Assembly (NCBI GenBank): GCA_004213955.1
Contig: SGZL01000007.1
Coordinates: 1-42,906, forward strand
Direction: 5' to 3'
DNA: 42,906 bases
Source of the DNA: Gammaproteobacteria bacterium
GTDB taxonomy: Bacteria > Pseudomonadota > Gammaproteobacteria > Magnimaribacterales > AG-339-G14
Position 1 is the first letter of the stretch, and each line of letters opens with the position of its first letter. Below, piece by piece: positions 32,865-41,846 of this stretch. Made by a program: the position numbers and the translations under genes. Under the pieces are notes generated by a model. That model was given only the letters and a program-made list of their open reading frames with translations. It ran no database searches and had not been told where the DNA came from.

Positions 32865-34994
32865 ATGTCAGCAGAAAGTAAATCAATTTCTAAGTTATCC
32901 TCAAGCTTAAGCGAGTATTTGGACGACAAACAGCTTGAACAAGTCAAGAAGGCATTTTTCTATGCCTCTAATGCTCATTCAGGTCAATATAGATCTAGCG
33001 GAGACCCTTATGTTTCTCATCCAATTGCTGTAGCAAAAATTTTAGCTGATTTTAAAATGGATGGAGATTGTCTTTCCGCCGCTATTCTTCATGATGTTAT
33101 TGAAGATTCTGGTATTCCTAAATCGTATTTAAAAAACGAATTTAATATTGATGTGGCTAATTTAGTAGACGGGGTAAGTAAGCTTGACAAAATATCCCTC
33201 ACCTCAAAACAAGAAGAACAAGCTGAAAACTTTCAGAAGATGCTTTTAGCTATGTCTAAGGACATTCGAGTAATTGTCTTGAAACTAGCAGACAGACTTC
33301 ACAATATGCGAACACTTAGATTCTTAAACAAAGATAAACAAAAAAGAATTGCGACTGAAACTTTAGAAATATACGCACCTATTGCTCATAGATTAGGAAT
33401 GCATCAATTTTATAGAGAATTGGAAGATTTAGCGTTTGAGGTTATTCATCCTTACAAAAATAAAGTTTTAAAAAATGCAATCAAGAAAAATACTAAAGGA
33501 AGAAAGAAAATCTTAAATAAAATAGAAAGTTCAATAAAAGAAAAATTAAATGAATACGAACTGAATAGTCAAGTTACTGGAAGGGTTAAACATCTATATG
33601 GAATATTCAAAAAAATGAAAACCCAGACGAAAAGTTTAGATCAGGTTTTAGATGTATACGCTTTTAAAATTACTACAAATTCTGTTATGGATTGCTATAA
33701 AGCTTTAGGCATTTTACATAATTCATTTAAACCAATAGAAGGTAGATTCAAGGATTACATTGCCATCCCAAAATCTAATTCTTATCAATCGATCCACACA
33801 GGAATTATTACTTTTGATGGCTTGCCTATCGAAGTTCAAATTAGAACAAATGATATGGACGAACTTGCTGAATACGGAATTGCTGCTCATTGGATTTATA
33901 AGACAGGTAATAAAGAAAATCCTGCGCAGGTTAGAGCGAAAAGATGGGTAAACACGCTAATGGAAGTTAAAAATAATGTCGATGACCCTCAAGATTTTAT
34001 TGAAATAGTTAAAACCGGTCTTGTTCCTAATGAAATATACGTTTTCACACCGAAAGGAGACATAATTGAACTCCCTAAAGGATCTACTCCAATAGACTTT
34101 GCCTTTGCCGTTCATTCAGATATTGGTATTCATTGTAGAGGTTGCAGAATTAATAAAAATTTAGCTCCCATTAACGCCCCTCTAGAAAGTGGACAAACAA
34201 TAAGCATCATTACAGATAATATTCCTCAAGCAAATCCTTCTTGGTTAGAATTTGTCAGGACTTCAAGAGCTAGGAGCTCAATAAGAAATAACTTAAAAGA
34301 TTTAAAACTTTCAAAAGCAAGAAAATTGGGTAAAACCATCCTTGAACAAGCATTAGCACGACACGAAATTAAATTAAGAAATATCCCAAAAAATAGAATG
34401 GATAAGCTTCTAACATCCATAAATGTAAAAAGTGTCAGAGAATTATTAGAAGAAATTGGATCAGGAAAAAGATCGAGTTTGGTTGTGGCTCATCAAATAA
34501 TTCAATTTTTAGACTTTGATCAATCTGACCTTATAGAGCTATCTAATATCCAAATTAGCGGCTCTGAAGGATTAGTAATATCTTATGCTACTTGCTGTAG
34601 ACCCATACCTGGAGACAATATCATTGCCCACTTTTCTAATACAAAAGGAATAGTAATTCACACAGAACGATGTAAAAACATCAGATCAATTAGAAAAGAT
34701 CCAGCATTATGTGCTCAAGTAAACTGGGATGAAAAAGTAGAGGGTGATTTTGCAGTAGAGATTAAAGTTTTGTCAGAGGACAAACCAGGACTCTTAGCGG
34801 AAATTTCTACAGTAATTTCAAATTATCGAGCAAATATAGAAAGTTTTAAAACAGATGCGCCAATAGGAAATAGTATTCAAATGCATATTGTAATGAATGT
34901 TACCGATAGAGATCATCTTGCAAGAATTATGAGAAAGCTAAGAAGATTAGGTCCAGTCTTGTCTGTTTTTCGAGTGCAAAATAAGGATTTGTAA
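32865..34994 (+). CDS. spoT: Bifunctional (p)ppGpp synthetase/hydrolase SpoT
   Basis: This 709-residue stringent-response enzyme has an intact HD hydrolase: HPIAVAKIL with H52 and ILHDVIEDS with H76 and D77. The synthetase domain contains RFKDYIAIPKSNSYQSIHT (from residue 294) and VQIRTNDMDELAEYGIAAHW. RxKD is the charge motif of bifunctional or hydrolase-type enzymes (RelA has ExDD). A TGS domain follows (VFTPKGDIIELPKGSTPIDFAF, about 390-450), then CCRPIPGD and a C-terminal ACT domain (about 640-709). No relA is in the window. Upstream is rpoZ (44-bp gap). Confidence 0.97.
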   Translation: MSAESKSISKLSSSLSEYLDDKQLEQVKKAFFYASNAHSGQYRSSGDPYVSHPIAVAKILADFKMDGDCLSAAILHDVIEDSGIPKSYLKNEFNIDVANLVDGVSKLDKISLTSKQEEQAENFQKMLLAMSKDIRVIVLKLADRLHNMRTLRFLNKDKQKRIATETLEIYAPIAHRLGMHQFYRELEDLAFEVIHPYKNKVLKNAIKKNTKGRKKILNKIESSIKEKLNEYELNSQVTGRVKHLYGIFKKMKTQTKSLDQVLDVYAFKITTNSVMDCYKALGILHNSFKPIEGRFKDYIAIPKSNSYQSIHTGIITFDGLPIEVQIRTNDMDELAEYGIAAHWIYKTGNKENPAQVRAKRWVNTLMEVKNNVDDPQDFIEIVKTGLVPNEIYVFTPKGDIIELPKGSTPIDFAFAVHSDIGIHCRGCRINKNLAPINAPLESGQTISIITDNIPQANPSWLEFVRTSRARSSIRNNLKDLKLSKARKLGKTILEQALARHEIKLRNIPKNRMDKLLTSINVKSVRELLEEIGSGKRSSLVVAHQIIQFLDFDQSDLIELSNIQISGSEGLVISYATCCRPIPGDNIIAHFSNTKGIVIHTERCKNIRSIRKDPALCAQVNWDEKVEGDFAVEIKVLSEDKPGLLAEISTVISNYRANIESFKTDAPIGNSIQMHIVMNVTDRDHLARIMRKLRRLGPVLSVFRVQNKDL

Positions 34995-35001
34995 GAATAG
35001 A

Positions 35002-35382
35002 ATGAAAAAAGAAATTAAGACGTCCAATGCACCTGAAGCCATAGGAACTTATTCTCAAGCTATTGCAACAGAAAGTTTGTTATTTATTTCAGGACAAATT
35101 CCTTTAGACCCTAAAACTATGAATCTTGTTGATGGTATTGAAAACCAAATAAGACAAACTTTTTTGAATGTAGAAAATATTTTAAAAGAGGAAAATCTAG
35201 CTTTTGAAAATGTAGTTAAATTGACAATTCTTTTAGATGATCTAGATAATTTCGAACTAGTTAATGAGGTTATGACAGATCTTTTTCAAAAGCCTTATCC
35301 TGCGAGAGCTGCATATGAAGTTTCAAAGTTACCAAAAAATAGTTCAATAGAAATAGAAACTATTGCCGTAAAGATTTTGTGA
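35002..35382 (+). CDS. ridA: RidA family enamine/imine deaminase
   Basis: This 126-residue protein hydrolyses reactive 2-aminoacrylate-type enamines. SNAPEAIGTYSQAI (about 7-20), LFISGQIPLDPKT and the C-terminal block PYPARAAYEVSKLPKNSSIEIETIAV (with the substrate-binding Arg and Glu) are the RidA signatures. It lies 7 bp after spoT and its TGA overlaps the GTG of recG. The same spoT-ridA-recG linkage is widespread in gammaproteobacteria. Confidence 0.95.
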   Translation: MKKEIKTSNAPEAIGTYSQAIATESLLFISGQIPLDPKTMNLVDGIENQIRQTFLNVENILKEENLAFENVVKLTILLDDLDNFELVNEVMTDLFQKPYPARAAYEVSKLPKNSSIEIETIAVKIL

Positions 35383-37469
35383 CCGATTATTTGTTAAATA
35401 AATCCATAGAAAACATCAAAGGTGTCGGTCCTAAAGTAAAAACACAACTTCAAAAATTAGGTATAGAAACTATACAAGATGCCCTCTTTTATCTTCCTAA
35501 GAGTTACGAAAATAGAACTAAATTAACAAAAATAATAGATATAGAACCTGGAAATGCATATCAAATTGAAGGTGAAATTCTAGAGAGTAAAGTCTATTAC
35601 CCTGGTAGACGAGCGTTCTTCGCAAAAATTACTGATGGTACTGGTTTTATTCAAATCCGACTTTTTTTCTTTTCTACTCCTCAAGTAAAAGCTTTTGTCA
35701 AAGGTTTAAAAATTAGGATTTATGGAGTCGTAAGAGATACAGGAGGAAAATTAGAAATATTTCATCCCAGTTATAAAATATTTAACTCTAATCAAAGACC
35801 TCCTTTGGACAACACTCTTACGCCAATTTATTCAATTGGTTCAAGCAAAATTACTCAGTATAGACTTAGAAGTGTAATCAAAAATTGTGTAAAAGAAATG
35901 CCGGTTGAAAATTCTAATGAAAAAAAAATCGATGAAACTTTTTTAAAAAATAATGTATCAAAACTTTCGATAAGAAAATCGCTTGAAACCATTCATAGCC
36001 CATCTATAAAAGACGAAATTTTGAAAATAAAAAACTTCTCTCATCCAGCTCAGAAAAGATTAATAGTTGAAGAATTATTAACCAACCTAATAGGTGTAAA
36101 AATTTCTACTAGCCGAATAGATAAAATGATTAGCCCTAAAGTAGAACCTTCAAATGAAGTTTTTGAGGACTTTAAGGAAAATCTCCCTTTTAAACTAACA
36201 AATTCTCAAAAACTTGTTATTGACGAAATAAATTTAGATCTAAATAAGACCAAACCTATGAGGAGACTTGTTCAAGGAGATGTTGGCTCAGGAAAAACTG
36301 TGGTAGCGGCTGCAGCAATGATATCTGTAGCAAAAAATAATTTTCAAACGGTATTACTTTGTCCGACAGAAGTTTTAGCAGAACAACATTTTAAAAATTT
36401 TTCTTTATGGATGAAAAATGAAACCATAGATATAGCTCTTTTAACTGGAAAAACAAAAAAAAATGAGTGGGAAAAAATTAATAAAGGGTTAGTTTCTGGT
36501 AAAACAAAAATTTTAATTGGTACGCATTCTGTTTTTCAAAAAAGAGTTTCAATTAAAAACCTTGCTTTAGTAGTTGTAGACGAACAGCAAAGATTTGGTG
36601 TTAAGCAAAGATTTGAAATACTTCAAAAAACTGCAGAAGATATGATGCCACATCAGCTTTTCATGACTGCAACTCCAATACCAAGGACTCTAGCAATGAC
36701 TATGTTTGCAGACTTAAGCGTTTCAAAGATTAATGAAATGCCGCCTGGAAGAAATCCTGTATCTACCTCAGTTATGTCCAATAGAAAAAGAGACGAGTTA
36801 ACTAAACGTTTAGAGATTATTTGTGAAAACGGAAATCAGGCGTTTTGGTTATGCACGATGATAGAAGAGTCTGAAAATTTAGATGTTCAAACTGCAGAAT
36901 CATCAAAAAAATGGTTAGAAGAAAATAGTAAGAATCTAAAAGTTGGAATAGTGCATAGCAAATTACCCAAAAATCAAAAAGATAAGGTTATTGAAGAATT
37001 TAGAGACGGAAAGATAGATGTGCTTGTTTGTACAACAGTTATTGAAGTAGGTATGGATGTTCCAAATGCTAGTTTAATGATTATCGAAAATGCTGAAAGA
37101 CTTGGATTATCTCAATTGCATCAACTAAGAGGAAGAGTGGGAAGGGGCCCAAATATGCAAGCACATTGCATACTCCTTTATGAAGGTAATCTTGGTGAAA
37201 CTGCTGAAGCAAGAATGACTGCTATGAAGGAAACTAATGATGGATTTAAGATTTCTGAAATAGATATGAAAATAAGAGGCTCTGGAGAAATTTTAGGGAC
37301 AAAACAATCAGGCGGGATGGAATTAAAAATTGCAGATCTTATTAGAGATGCTCAGTTCCTTGATAAGTCTGAAAAACTTGCAAAAGAACTTGAAGGAAAT
37401 TCAGAGCTAGTTGACCTTCTAATGCAAAGGTGGATTGGCAAAAAAGAAAACTTAATTGCTGCTCAATAA
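35379..37469 (+). CDS. recG: ATP-dependent DNA helicase RecG
   Basis: This 696-residue helicase remodels stalled forks and Holliday junctions. The N-terminal wedge (OB) domain covers roughly 55-150. Walker A is GDVGSGKT (300-307) and motif II is DEQQ (401-404) in VDEQQRFGVKQRFE; many RecG proteins have DEQH here. TATPIPRTLAMT is motif III and VCTTVIEVGMDVPNA and QLHQLRGRVGRG are the late helicase motifs. Translation starts at GTG, overlapping ridA as GTGA. It ends 5 bp from the convergent hppA gene. Confidence 0.97.
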   Translation: MTDYLLNKSIENIKGVGPKVKTQLQKLGIETIQDALFYLPKSYENRTKLTKIIDIEPGNAYQIEGEILESKVYYPGRRAFFAKITDGTGFIQIRLFFFSTPQVKAFVKGLKIRIYGVVRDTGGKLEIFHPSYKIFNSNQRPPLDNTLTPIYSIGSSKITQYRLRSVIKNCVKEMPVENSNEKKIDETFLKNNVSKLSIRKSLETIHSPSIKDEILKIKNFSHPAQKRLIVEELLTNLIGVKISTSRIDKMISPKVEPSNEVFEDFKENLPFKLTNSQKLVIDEINLDLNKTKPMRRLVQGDVGSGKTVVAAAAMISVAKNNFQTVLLCPTEVLAEQHFKNFSLWMKNETIDIALLTGKTKKNEWEKINKGLVSGKTKILIGTHSVFQKRVSIKNLALVVVDEQQRFGVKQRFEILQKTAEDMMPHQLFMTATPIPRTLAMTMFADLSVSKINEMPPGRNPVSTSVMSNRKRDELTKRLEIICENGNQAFWLCTMIEESENLDVQTAESSKKWLEENSKNLKVGIVHSKLPKNQKDKVIEEFRDGKIDVLVCTTVIEVGMDVPNASLMIIENAERLGLSQLHQLRGRVGRGPNMQAHCILLYEGNLGETAEARMTAMKETNDGFKISEIDMKIRGSGEILGTKQSGGMELKIADLIRDAQFLDKSEKLAKELEGNSELVDLLMQRWIGKKENLIAAQ

Positions 37470-37474
37470 TTACC

Positions 37475-39457
37475 TTACAAAAGAGGAGAAATAACCAAAC
37501 TTACTATTGCCATGACGTTGATCAGAATATTCATAGCGGGTCCGGAAGTATCTTTAAACGGATCTCCCACCGTGTCACCAACTACTGCTGCTGAATGAGT
37601 ATCTGTACCCTTCCCGCCTAAGTTACCTTTTTCTATATATTTTTTTGCATTATCCCAAGCTCCTCCAGCGTTTGCCATCATCAAAGCCATAGACACGCAT
37701 CCAATCAATCCTCCGCCGAGCATACCTCCTAAAGATTCAGGACTTAAACCAAAACCAACAACTACTGGAGCACCCACAGCAATTATTCCAGGCAGTAACA
37801 TTCTCTTGAGAGCAGCTGATGTCGCGATATCTACACATCTAGCAGTATCAGGTTCAGCGTTACCTTCTAAAAGGCCAGGAATTTCTCTAAATTGCCTTCT
37901 AATTTCATTAATCATATCGAAAGCTGCATCGCCTACAGCTGTCATCGTTATGGAAGAAATTAAGAATGGAATGGATATACCAATAAACATACCTACTAAC
38001 ACCTGAGGATCTGACAGGACCAATTCAAATTGCTCATTATTATGCGAAACGGTTTCAACAAAAGCTGCGATAATAGCTAGAGCTGCTAAAGCAGCTGCTC
38101 CGATAGCAAATCCTTTTCCAATTGCTGCAGTTGAATTTCCAAGCTCATCTAAAGAGTCAGTAATTTCTCTTGTTTCACTTCCCATTCCTGACATTTCAGC
38201 TATCCCACCGGCATTGTCTGCAACAGGTCCATAAGCGTCAATTGCCATAGTTATTCCCACAGTAGCCAGCATTCCTACGGCAGCAATTCCTACACCGTAA
38301 AGTCCTACCAAGCTAGTTGAAACTAAGATTATAGATGCGAGTATTAATATAGGTAGTACTACCGACTGCATCCCAACAGATAATCCTGTAATCATCACGG
38401 TAGCTGGTCCTGTTTCTCCAGATTTAGCAATTTTTTTAACTGGTGATGAGCCTGTGTAATATTCTGTGATTAGACCAATCAAAACTCCTCCAACCGCTCC
38501 AGAAAGAACAGCCAGCCAAGTAAACAAAGCATTTTCATCTAAAAGTAACTCGATCAAAAAATAAGCAGCTATTACAAATAAAACTGCAGAGCCCATAGTC
38601 CCAGTTCTTAATGCAGTTCCAGGATCAGCTTGAGAAAATACTCTCACAATAAGGATTCCTAAAATCGAAGCGAGTAAACCTAAAGAGGCTAAAGCTAATG
38701 GCAAAGCCATCATTCCAGTATCATCGATAGTCGCTGCAATCGCAATGGAAGCAATCATAGACCCGCAGTATGATTCAAATATATCTGAACCCATACCTGC
38801 TACATCGCCAACGTTATCTCCCACGTTGTCCGCTATAACTCCTGGATTTCTGGGGTCGTCTTCAGGAATACCTGCCTCAATCTTTCCAACTAAATCCGCT
38901 CCAACATCAGCACTTTTAGTAAAAATACCACCTCCAACTCTAGAGAATAAGGCAACGCATGAAGCTCCCATTCCAAAACCTTCGATTGCGCGAGCTGTTT
39001 CGGGATCGCCACCAAAATAAAAATATAAACCTCCAAGCCCAACAAGGCCTAAAGAAGCCACGCAAAGGCCCATAATAGATCCTCCATAAAAGGCTACCGA
39101 TAACGCTGATTGAGCTCCCTCTTTACTGGCAGCTGTAGCTGTTCTGACATTAGCCTTTGTTGCTGCAAACATACCCAACCATCCTGCTAACGAGGAAGAG
39201 AGTGCTCCAGCAGTAACTGCCAAAGCTGTATTAAATCCAAGAAAGATGTACGACAAGACTATTAATACAGAAACGAATAAAGCTAGGTAAGAATATTCTC
39301 TTCTCATAAAAACCATTGCTCCTAAATGAATTTGGTCTCCAATTTTCTTAACCTCATCGGTACCGCCATCGTACTTCATCACAAGCATAAACAAGAGCAG
39401 AGCAACAACTAAGCCAAAGATGCCCAATAAAGGGGGAAGGATAAGATTTAATTCCAT
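37475..39457 (-). CDS. hppA: Membrane-bound ion-translocating pyrophosphatase (K+-dependent type)
   Basis: This 660-residue, roughly 16-helix enzyme couples pyrophosphate hydrolysis to H+ or Na+ export. The catalytic loop [42 protein letters not shown] and the C-terminal [20 protein letters not shown] and [14 protein letters not shown] are all intact. The GNSTAA motif at 440-445 has Ala where K+-independent enzymes have Lys, so the K+-stimulated class is expected; H+ versus Na+ cannot be settled by eye. A strong ribosome-binding site (AGGAG) precedes the ATG. It is a single-gene unit, isolated from other energy genes. Confidence 0.97.
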   Translation of the reverse strand: MELNLILPPLLGIFGLVVALLLFMLVMKYDGGTDEVKKIGDQIHLGAMVFMRREYSYLALFVSVLIVLSYIFLGFNTALAVTAGALSSSLAGWLGMFAATKANVRTATAASKEGAQSALSVAFYGGSIMGLCVASLGLVGLGGLYFYFGGDPETARAIEGFGMGASCVALFSRVGGGIFTKSADVGADLVGKIEAGIPEDDPRNPGVIADNVGDNVGDVAGMGSDIFESYCGSMIASIAIAATIDDTGMMALPLALASLGLLASILGILIVRVFSQADPGTALRTGTMGSAVLFVIAAYFLIELLLDENALFTWLAVLSGAVGGVLIGLITEYYTGSSPVKKIAKSGETGPATVMITGLSVGMQSVVLPILILASIILVSTSLVGLYGVGIAAVGMLATVGITMAIDAYGPVADNAGGIAEMSGMGSETREITDSLDELGNSTAAIGKGFAIGAAALAALAIIAAFVETVSHNNEQFELVLSDPQVLVGMFIGISIPFLISSITMTAVGDAAFDMINEIRRQFREIPGLLEGNAEPDTARCVDIATSAALKRMLLPGIIAVGAPVVVGFGLSPESLGGMLGGGLIGCVSMALMMANAGGAWDNAKKYIEKGNLGGKGTDTHSAAVVGDTVGDPFKDTSGPAMNILINVMAIVSLVISPLL

Positions 39458-39520
39458 GATTTTCTCCTAAAAGATCAAAATAATTTATCAGAAATCAAAA
39501 TATTTTTCATAACTTTGATT

Positions 39521-40753
39521 TCACCTATCACCATAAAAGATTTCCTGACTCAAGTTATTTTCACTCGAGGAAATCAAGCAAGCGATCATTGAATCGCCAC
39601 AAACATTCACAGATGTTCTTACCATATCAAGCAATCTATCAACTCCTATAATTAGCGCAATACCTTCAACAGGTAATCCAACTTGTTGCAGAACCATCGC
39701 AAGCATTATCAACCCTACACCTGGGACTCCCGCTGTTCCAATCGAAGCAAGTGTTGCTGTGAGTATCACCATTAAAAAATCCGTTGTAGTTAAATCCACT
39801 CCATAAACTTGAGAAATAAATACAGTAGCAACCCCTTGCATTATTGCAGTTCCGTCCATATTAATCGTTGCGCCTAAAGGGATGGTAAAAGAAGCTACTG
39901 ATTGATCGACCCCAAGTTTGTCTTTTGCTGTTTTTAGAGTGAGCGGCATCGTAGCACTGCTAGAAGAAGTGCTGAAAGCAAAAAATATTACTTCTTTTAA
40001 TTTACTGAAAAAAACTATGGGATTTAATTTTGTAAAAGAATAGAGAAAAAAACTATACACAAATATTCCGTGAAATAACAAGACTGCTACTAACAGAAGG
40101 AAATAGCCAGCTAGGTCGTAAATTACAGAAAAGCCTATTTGTGAAAAAATATCCGTCAGTAAGCAAAATATACCTATTGGCGCAAACCATATAATTAATT
40201 CGACAATTCTTAACATCAAATTATTTCCAGAAACAAAAAAATTAATTAAATTTGCAGAAGAAGATAAAGATTTAACTCCCATCCCAACCAATAAAGAGAA
40301 GACAATTATTTGCAGCATTTCTCCATTTGCCATCGACGCTATTGGATTTGTTGGGAAAATATTTATAAATACTTCTTTTAATGAGGGAGGAGAAGGAGCA
40401 AGAAATTCTGCTTCTGATATTAATCCAGCTCCACTGCCTATATTGAATAAATTTGAAAAAAACAAAGCTAGTGAAATAGCTATTGAAGTCGTTGCAAGGT
40501 ATAAAAAAATTGCTTTTATACTTATTGAGCCTAACTTAGATGAATCTGTGATTTGAGCAACTCCAGTTACGAGAGAAAAAAATACTAAGGGAACTACCAT
40601 TAATTTTAGAGATGAAATAAATATTGCTCCTAAAGCACTTAAAATTTCGACCAAAAATAAGATTAAATTGTAGTCAAGAAAAAAGACATTGATTAGGGAG
40701 CCAAATGAGATTCCCAAGAGCATTGATAATAAGATTCTGGTTGTATAAGACAT
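39521..40753 (-). CDS. Dicarboxylate/amino acid:cation symporter (DAACS family)
   Basis: This 410-residue membrane carrier of the GltP/GltT/DctA family takes up glutamate, aspartate or C4-dicarboxylates with Na+ or H+. The LMVVPLVFFSLVTGVAQI segment (about 51-68), the serine-rich hairpin FSTSSSSATMPLTL (about 260-273), PLGATINMDGTAIMQG (about 292-307) and the final VDRLLDMVRTSVNVCGDS are diagnostic. Substrate cannot be distinguished. It shares a TAATG junction with the rubredoxin gene upstream. Confidence 0.94.
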   Translation of the reverse strand: MSYTTRILLSMLLGISFGSLINVFFLDYNLILFLVEILSALGAIFISSLKLMVVPLVFFSLVTGVAQITDSSKLGSISIKAIFLYLATTSIAISLALFFSNLFNIGSGAGLISEAEFLAPSPPSLKEVFINIFPTNPIASMANGEMLQIIVFSLLVGMGVKSLSSSANLINFFVSGNNLMLRIVELIIWFAPIGIFCLLTDIFSQIGFSVIYDLAGYFLLLVAVLLFHGIFVYSFFLYSFTKLNPIVFFSKLKEVIFFAFSTSSSSATMPLTLKTAKDKLGVDQSVASFTIPLGATINMDGTAIMQGVATVFISQVYGVDLTTTDFLMVILTATLASIGTAGVPGVGLIMLAMVLQQVGLPVEGIALIIGVDRLLDMVRTSVNVCGDSMIACLISSSENNLSQEIFYGDR

Positions 40754-40947
40754 TAATAACTTTTTCCAGAGCCTTCTAGTGGAATCATATCAAAATCTTC
40801 CTTGCCAACTCCGCAATCAGGACAAACCCAATCATGGGGCACGTCCTCCCATTTAGTTCCAGGAGGAATACCTTCCTCTGGCAATCCTTCAGCTTCATCG
40901 TAAATCCATCCACAGACTATGCACTCCCATTTTCTAAAATCTTCCAT
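40753..40947 (-). CDS. Rubredoxin
   Basis: This 64-residue mono-iron electron carrier has two CxxCG knuckles: C9/C12 (CIVCGWIYDEAEG) and C42/C45 (CPDCGVGKEDF). Between them is GIPPGTKWEDVPHDW, the canonical middle. Partner proteins in this lineage may be alkane hydroxylase-like or peroxide-reducing enzymes, but none is adjacent; a dicarboxylate symporter follows. In pseudomonads rubredoxin genes likewise lie between recG and ubiA. Confidence 0.96.
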   Translation of the reverse strand: MEDFRKWECIVCGWIYDEAEGLPEEGIPPGTKWEDVPHDWVCPDCGVGKEDFDMIPLEGSGKSY

Positions 40948-40991
40948 AATAAATATCTGTAAGGTTATTAAATTTTGAATAATATATCAGT

Positions 40992-41846
40992 GTGACTGAA
41001 AGATTGAAAAACTATTTTTACTTAATGCGCTTGAATAAGCCCATAGGAACCTTACTTCTTTTATGGCCAACATTAATCGCTCTCATAATAGCTTCCAATG
41101 GTGAAGTCAGCTCAAGTCTTTTCATTATCTTTAGCTTAGGGGCGTTGTTAATGAGATCAGCTGGATGTGTGATCAATGACTTAATTGATAAAGATATCGA
41201 CGCAAAAGTGCAAAGAACAATGGCAAGGCCTATAGCTGCTGGAAAAGTTTCACCAAGGGAGGCTCTTTTAATAATATTTTCATTAATTTGTTTAGCCTTA
41301 ATTCTCTTATCGCAGCTCAACTTGCTTTCTTTTTATATTTCTTTAATTTTTATGTTGTTAATTGTTATTTATCCTTTTTCAAAAAGATTTTTTAGACTTC
41401 CACAATTAATCTTAGGAGTAACTTTTTCTGGAGGCATCCCAATAGCTTTTGCAGCTAGTTCAAATACTATAACTCTTGAATGTTTAATTCTAATGCTAGC
41501 TAATCTTTTTTGGATTTTATCCTACGATACTTCTTATGCAATCTCAGATAAAAAAGACGATAAGCTTTTAGGCATTGGTAGTACTGCTATTTTTTTTGAA
41601 GGATTTGAAAAATCTTCTATCTTTTTGTTCGGTCTAACAAGTTTGTTACTTTTTGGTTATATAGGTTTCTTAAATGCTGTTGGTATTTCATTCCTTGCGC
41701 TATTTTTTGTTACCATAATTTTTTTCTTTTATATTTTTTTTAAAACTGATTTCAGCAGCCCAAATTCTAGTTTTAATTTTTTTGAGAAAAATAGTATTTT
41801 AGGTTTATTAATGTTTTTATCTTTTTTTGTTGATACTTTGATCTAA
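40992..41846 (+). CDS. ubiA: 4-hydroxybenzoate polyprenyltransferase UbiA
   Basis: This 284-residue membrane prenyltransferase attaches the polyprenyl tail in ubiquinone synthesis. The first Asp-rich motif NDLIDKDID is at 62-70 with MARPIAAG just after. The second is YDTSYAISDKKDDKLLGIGST (about 180-200). About eight or nine hydrophobic segments are visible. The start is GTG. No ubiC is adjacent, although ubiC-ubiA is common. It shares a TAATG junction with the last gene. Confidence 0.95.
   Translation: MTERLKNYFYLMRLNKPIGTLLLLWPTLIALIIASNGEVSSSLFIIFSLGALLMRSAGCVINDLIDKDIDAKVQRTMARPIAAGKVSPREALLIIFSLICLALILLSQLNLLSFYISLIFMLLIVIYPFSKRFFRLPQLILGVTFSGGIPIAFAASSNTITLECLILMLANLFWILSYDTSYAISDKKDDKLLGIGSTAIFFEGFEKSSIFLFGLTSLLLFGYIGFLNAVGISFLALFFVTIIFFFYIFFKTDFSSPNSSFNFFEKNSILGLLMFLSFFVDTLI

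Noticed and set aside
38745-39020. Plus-strand frame of 91 codons within hppA, proline- and serine-rich
   Set aside because: Its composition is what the reverse complement of Gly/Ala-rich membrane codons gives; hppA is intact on the other strand.
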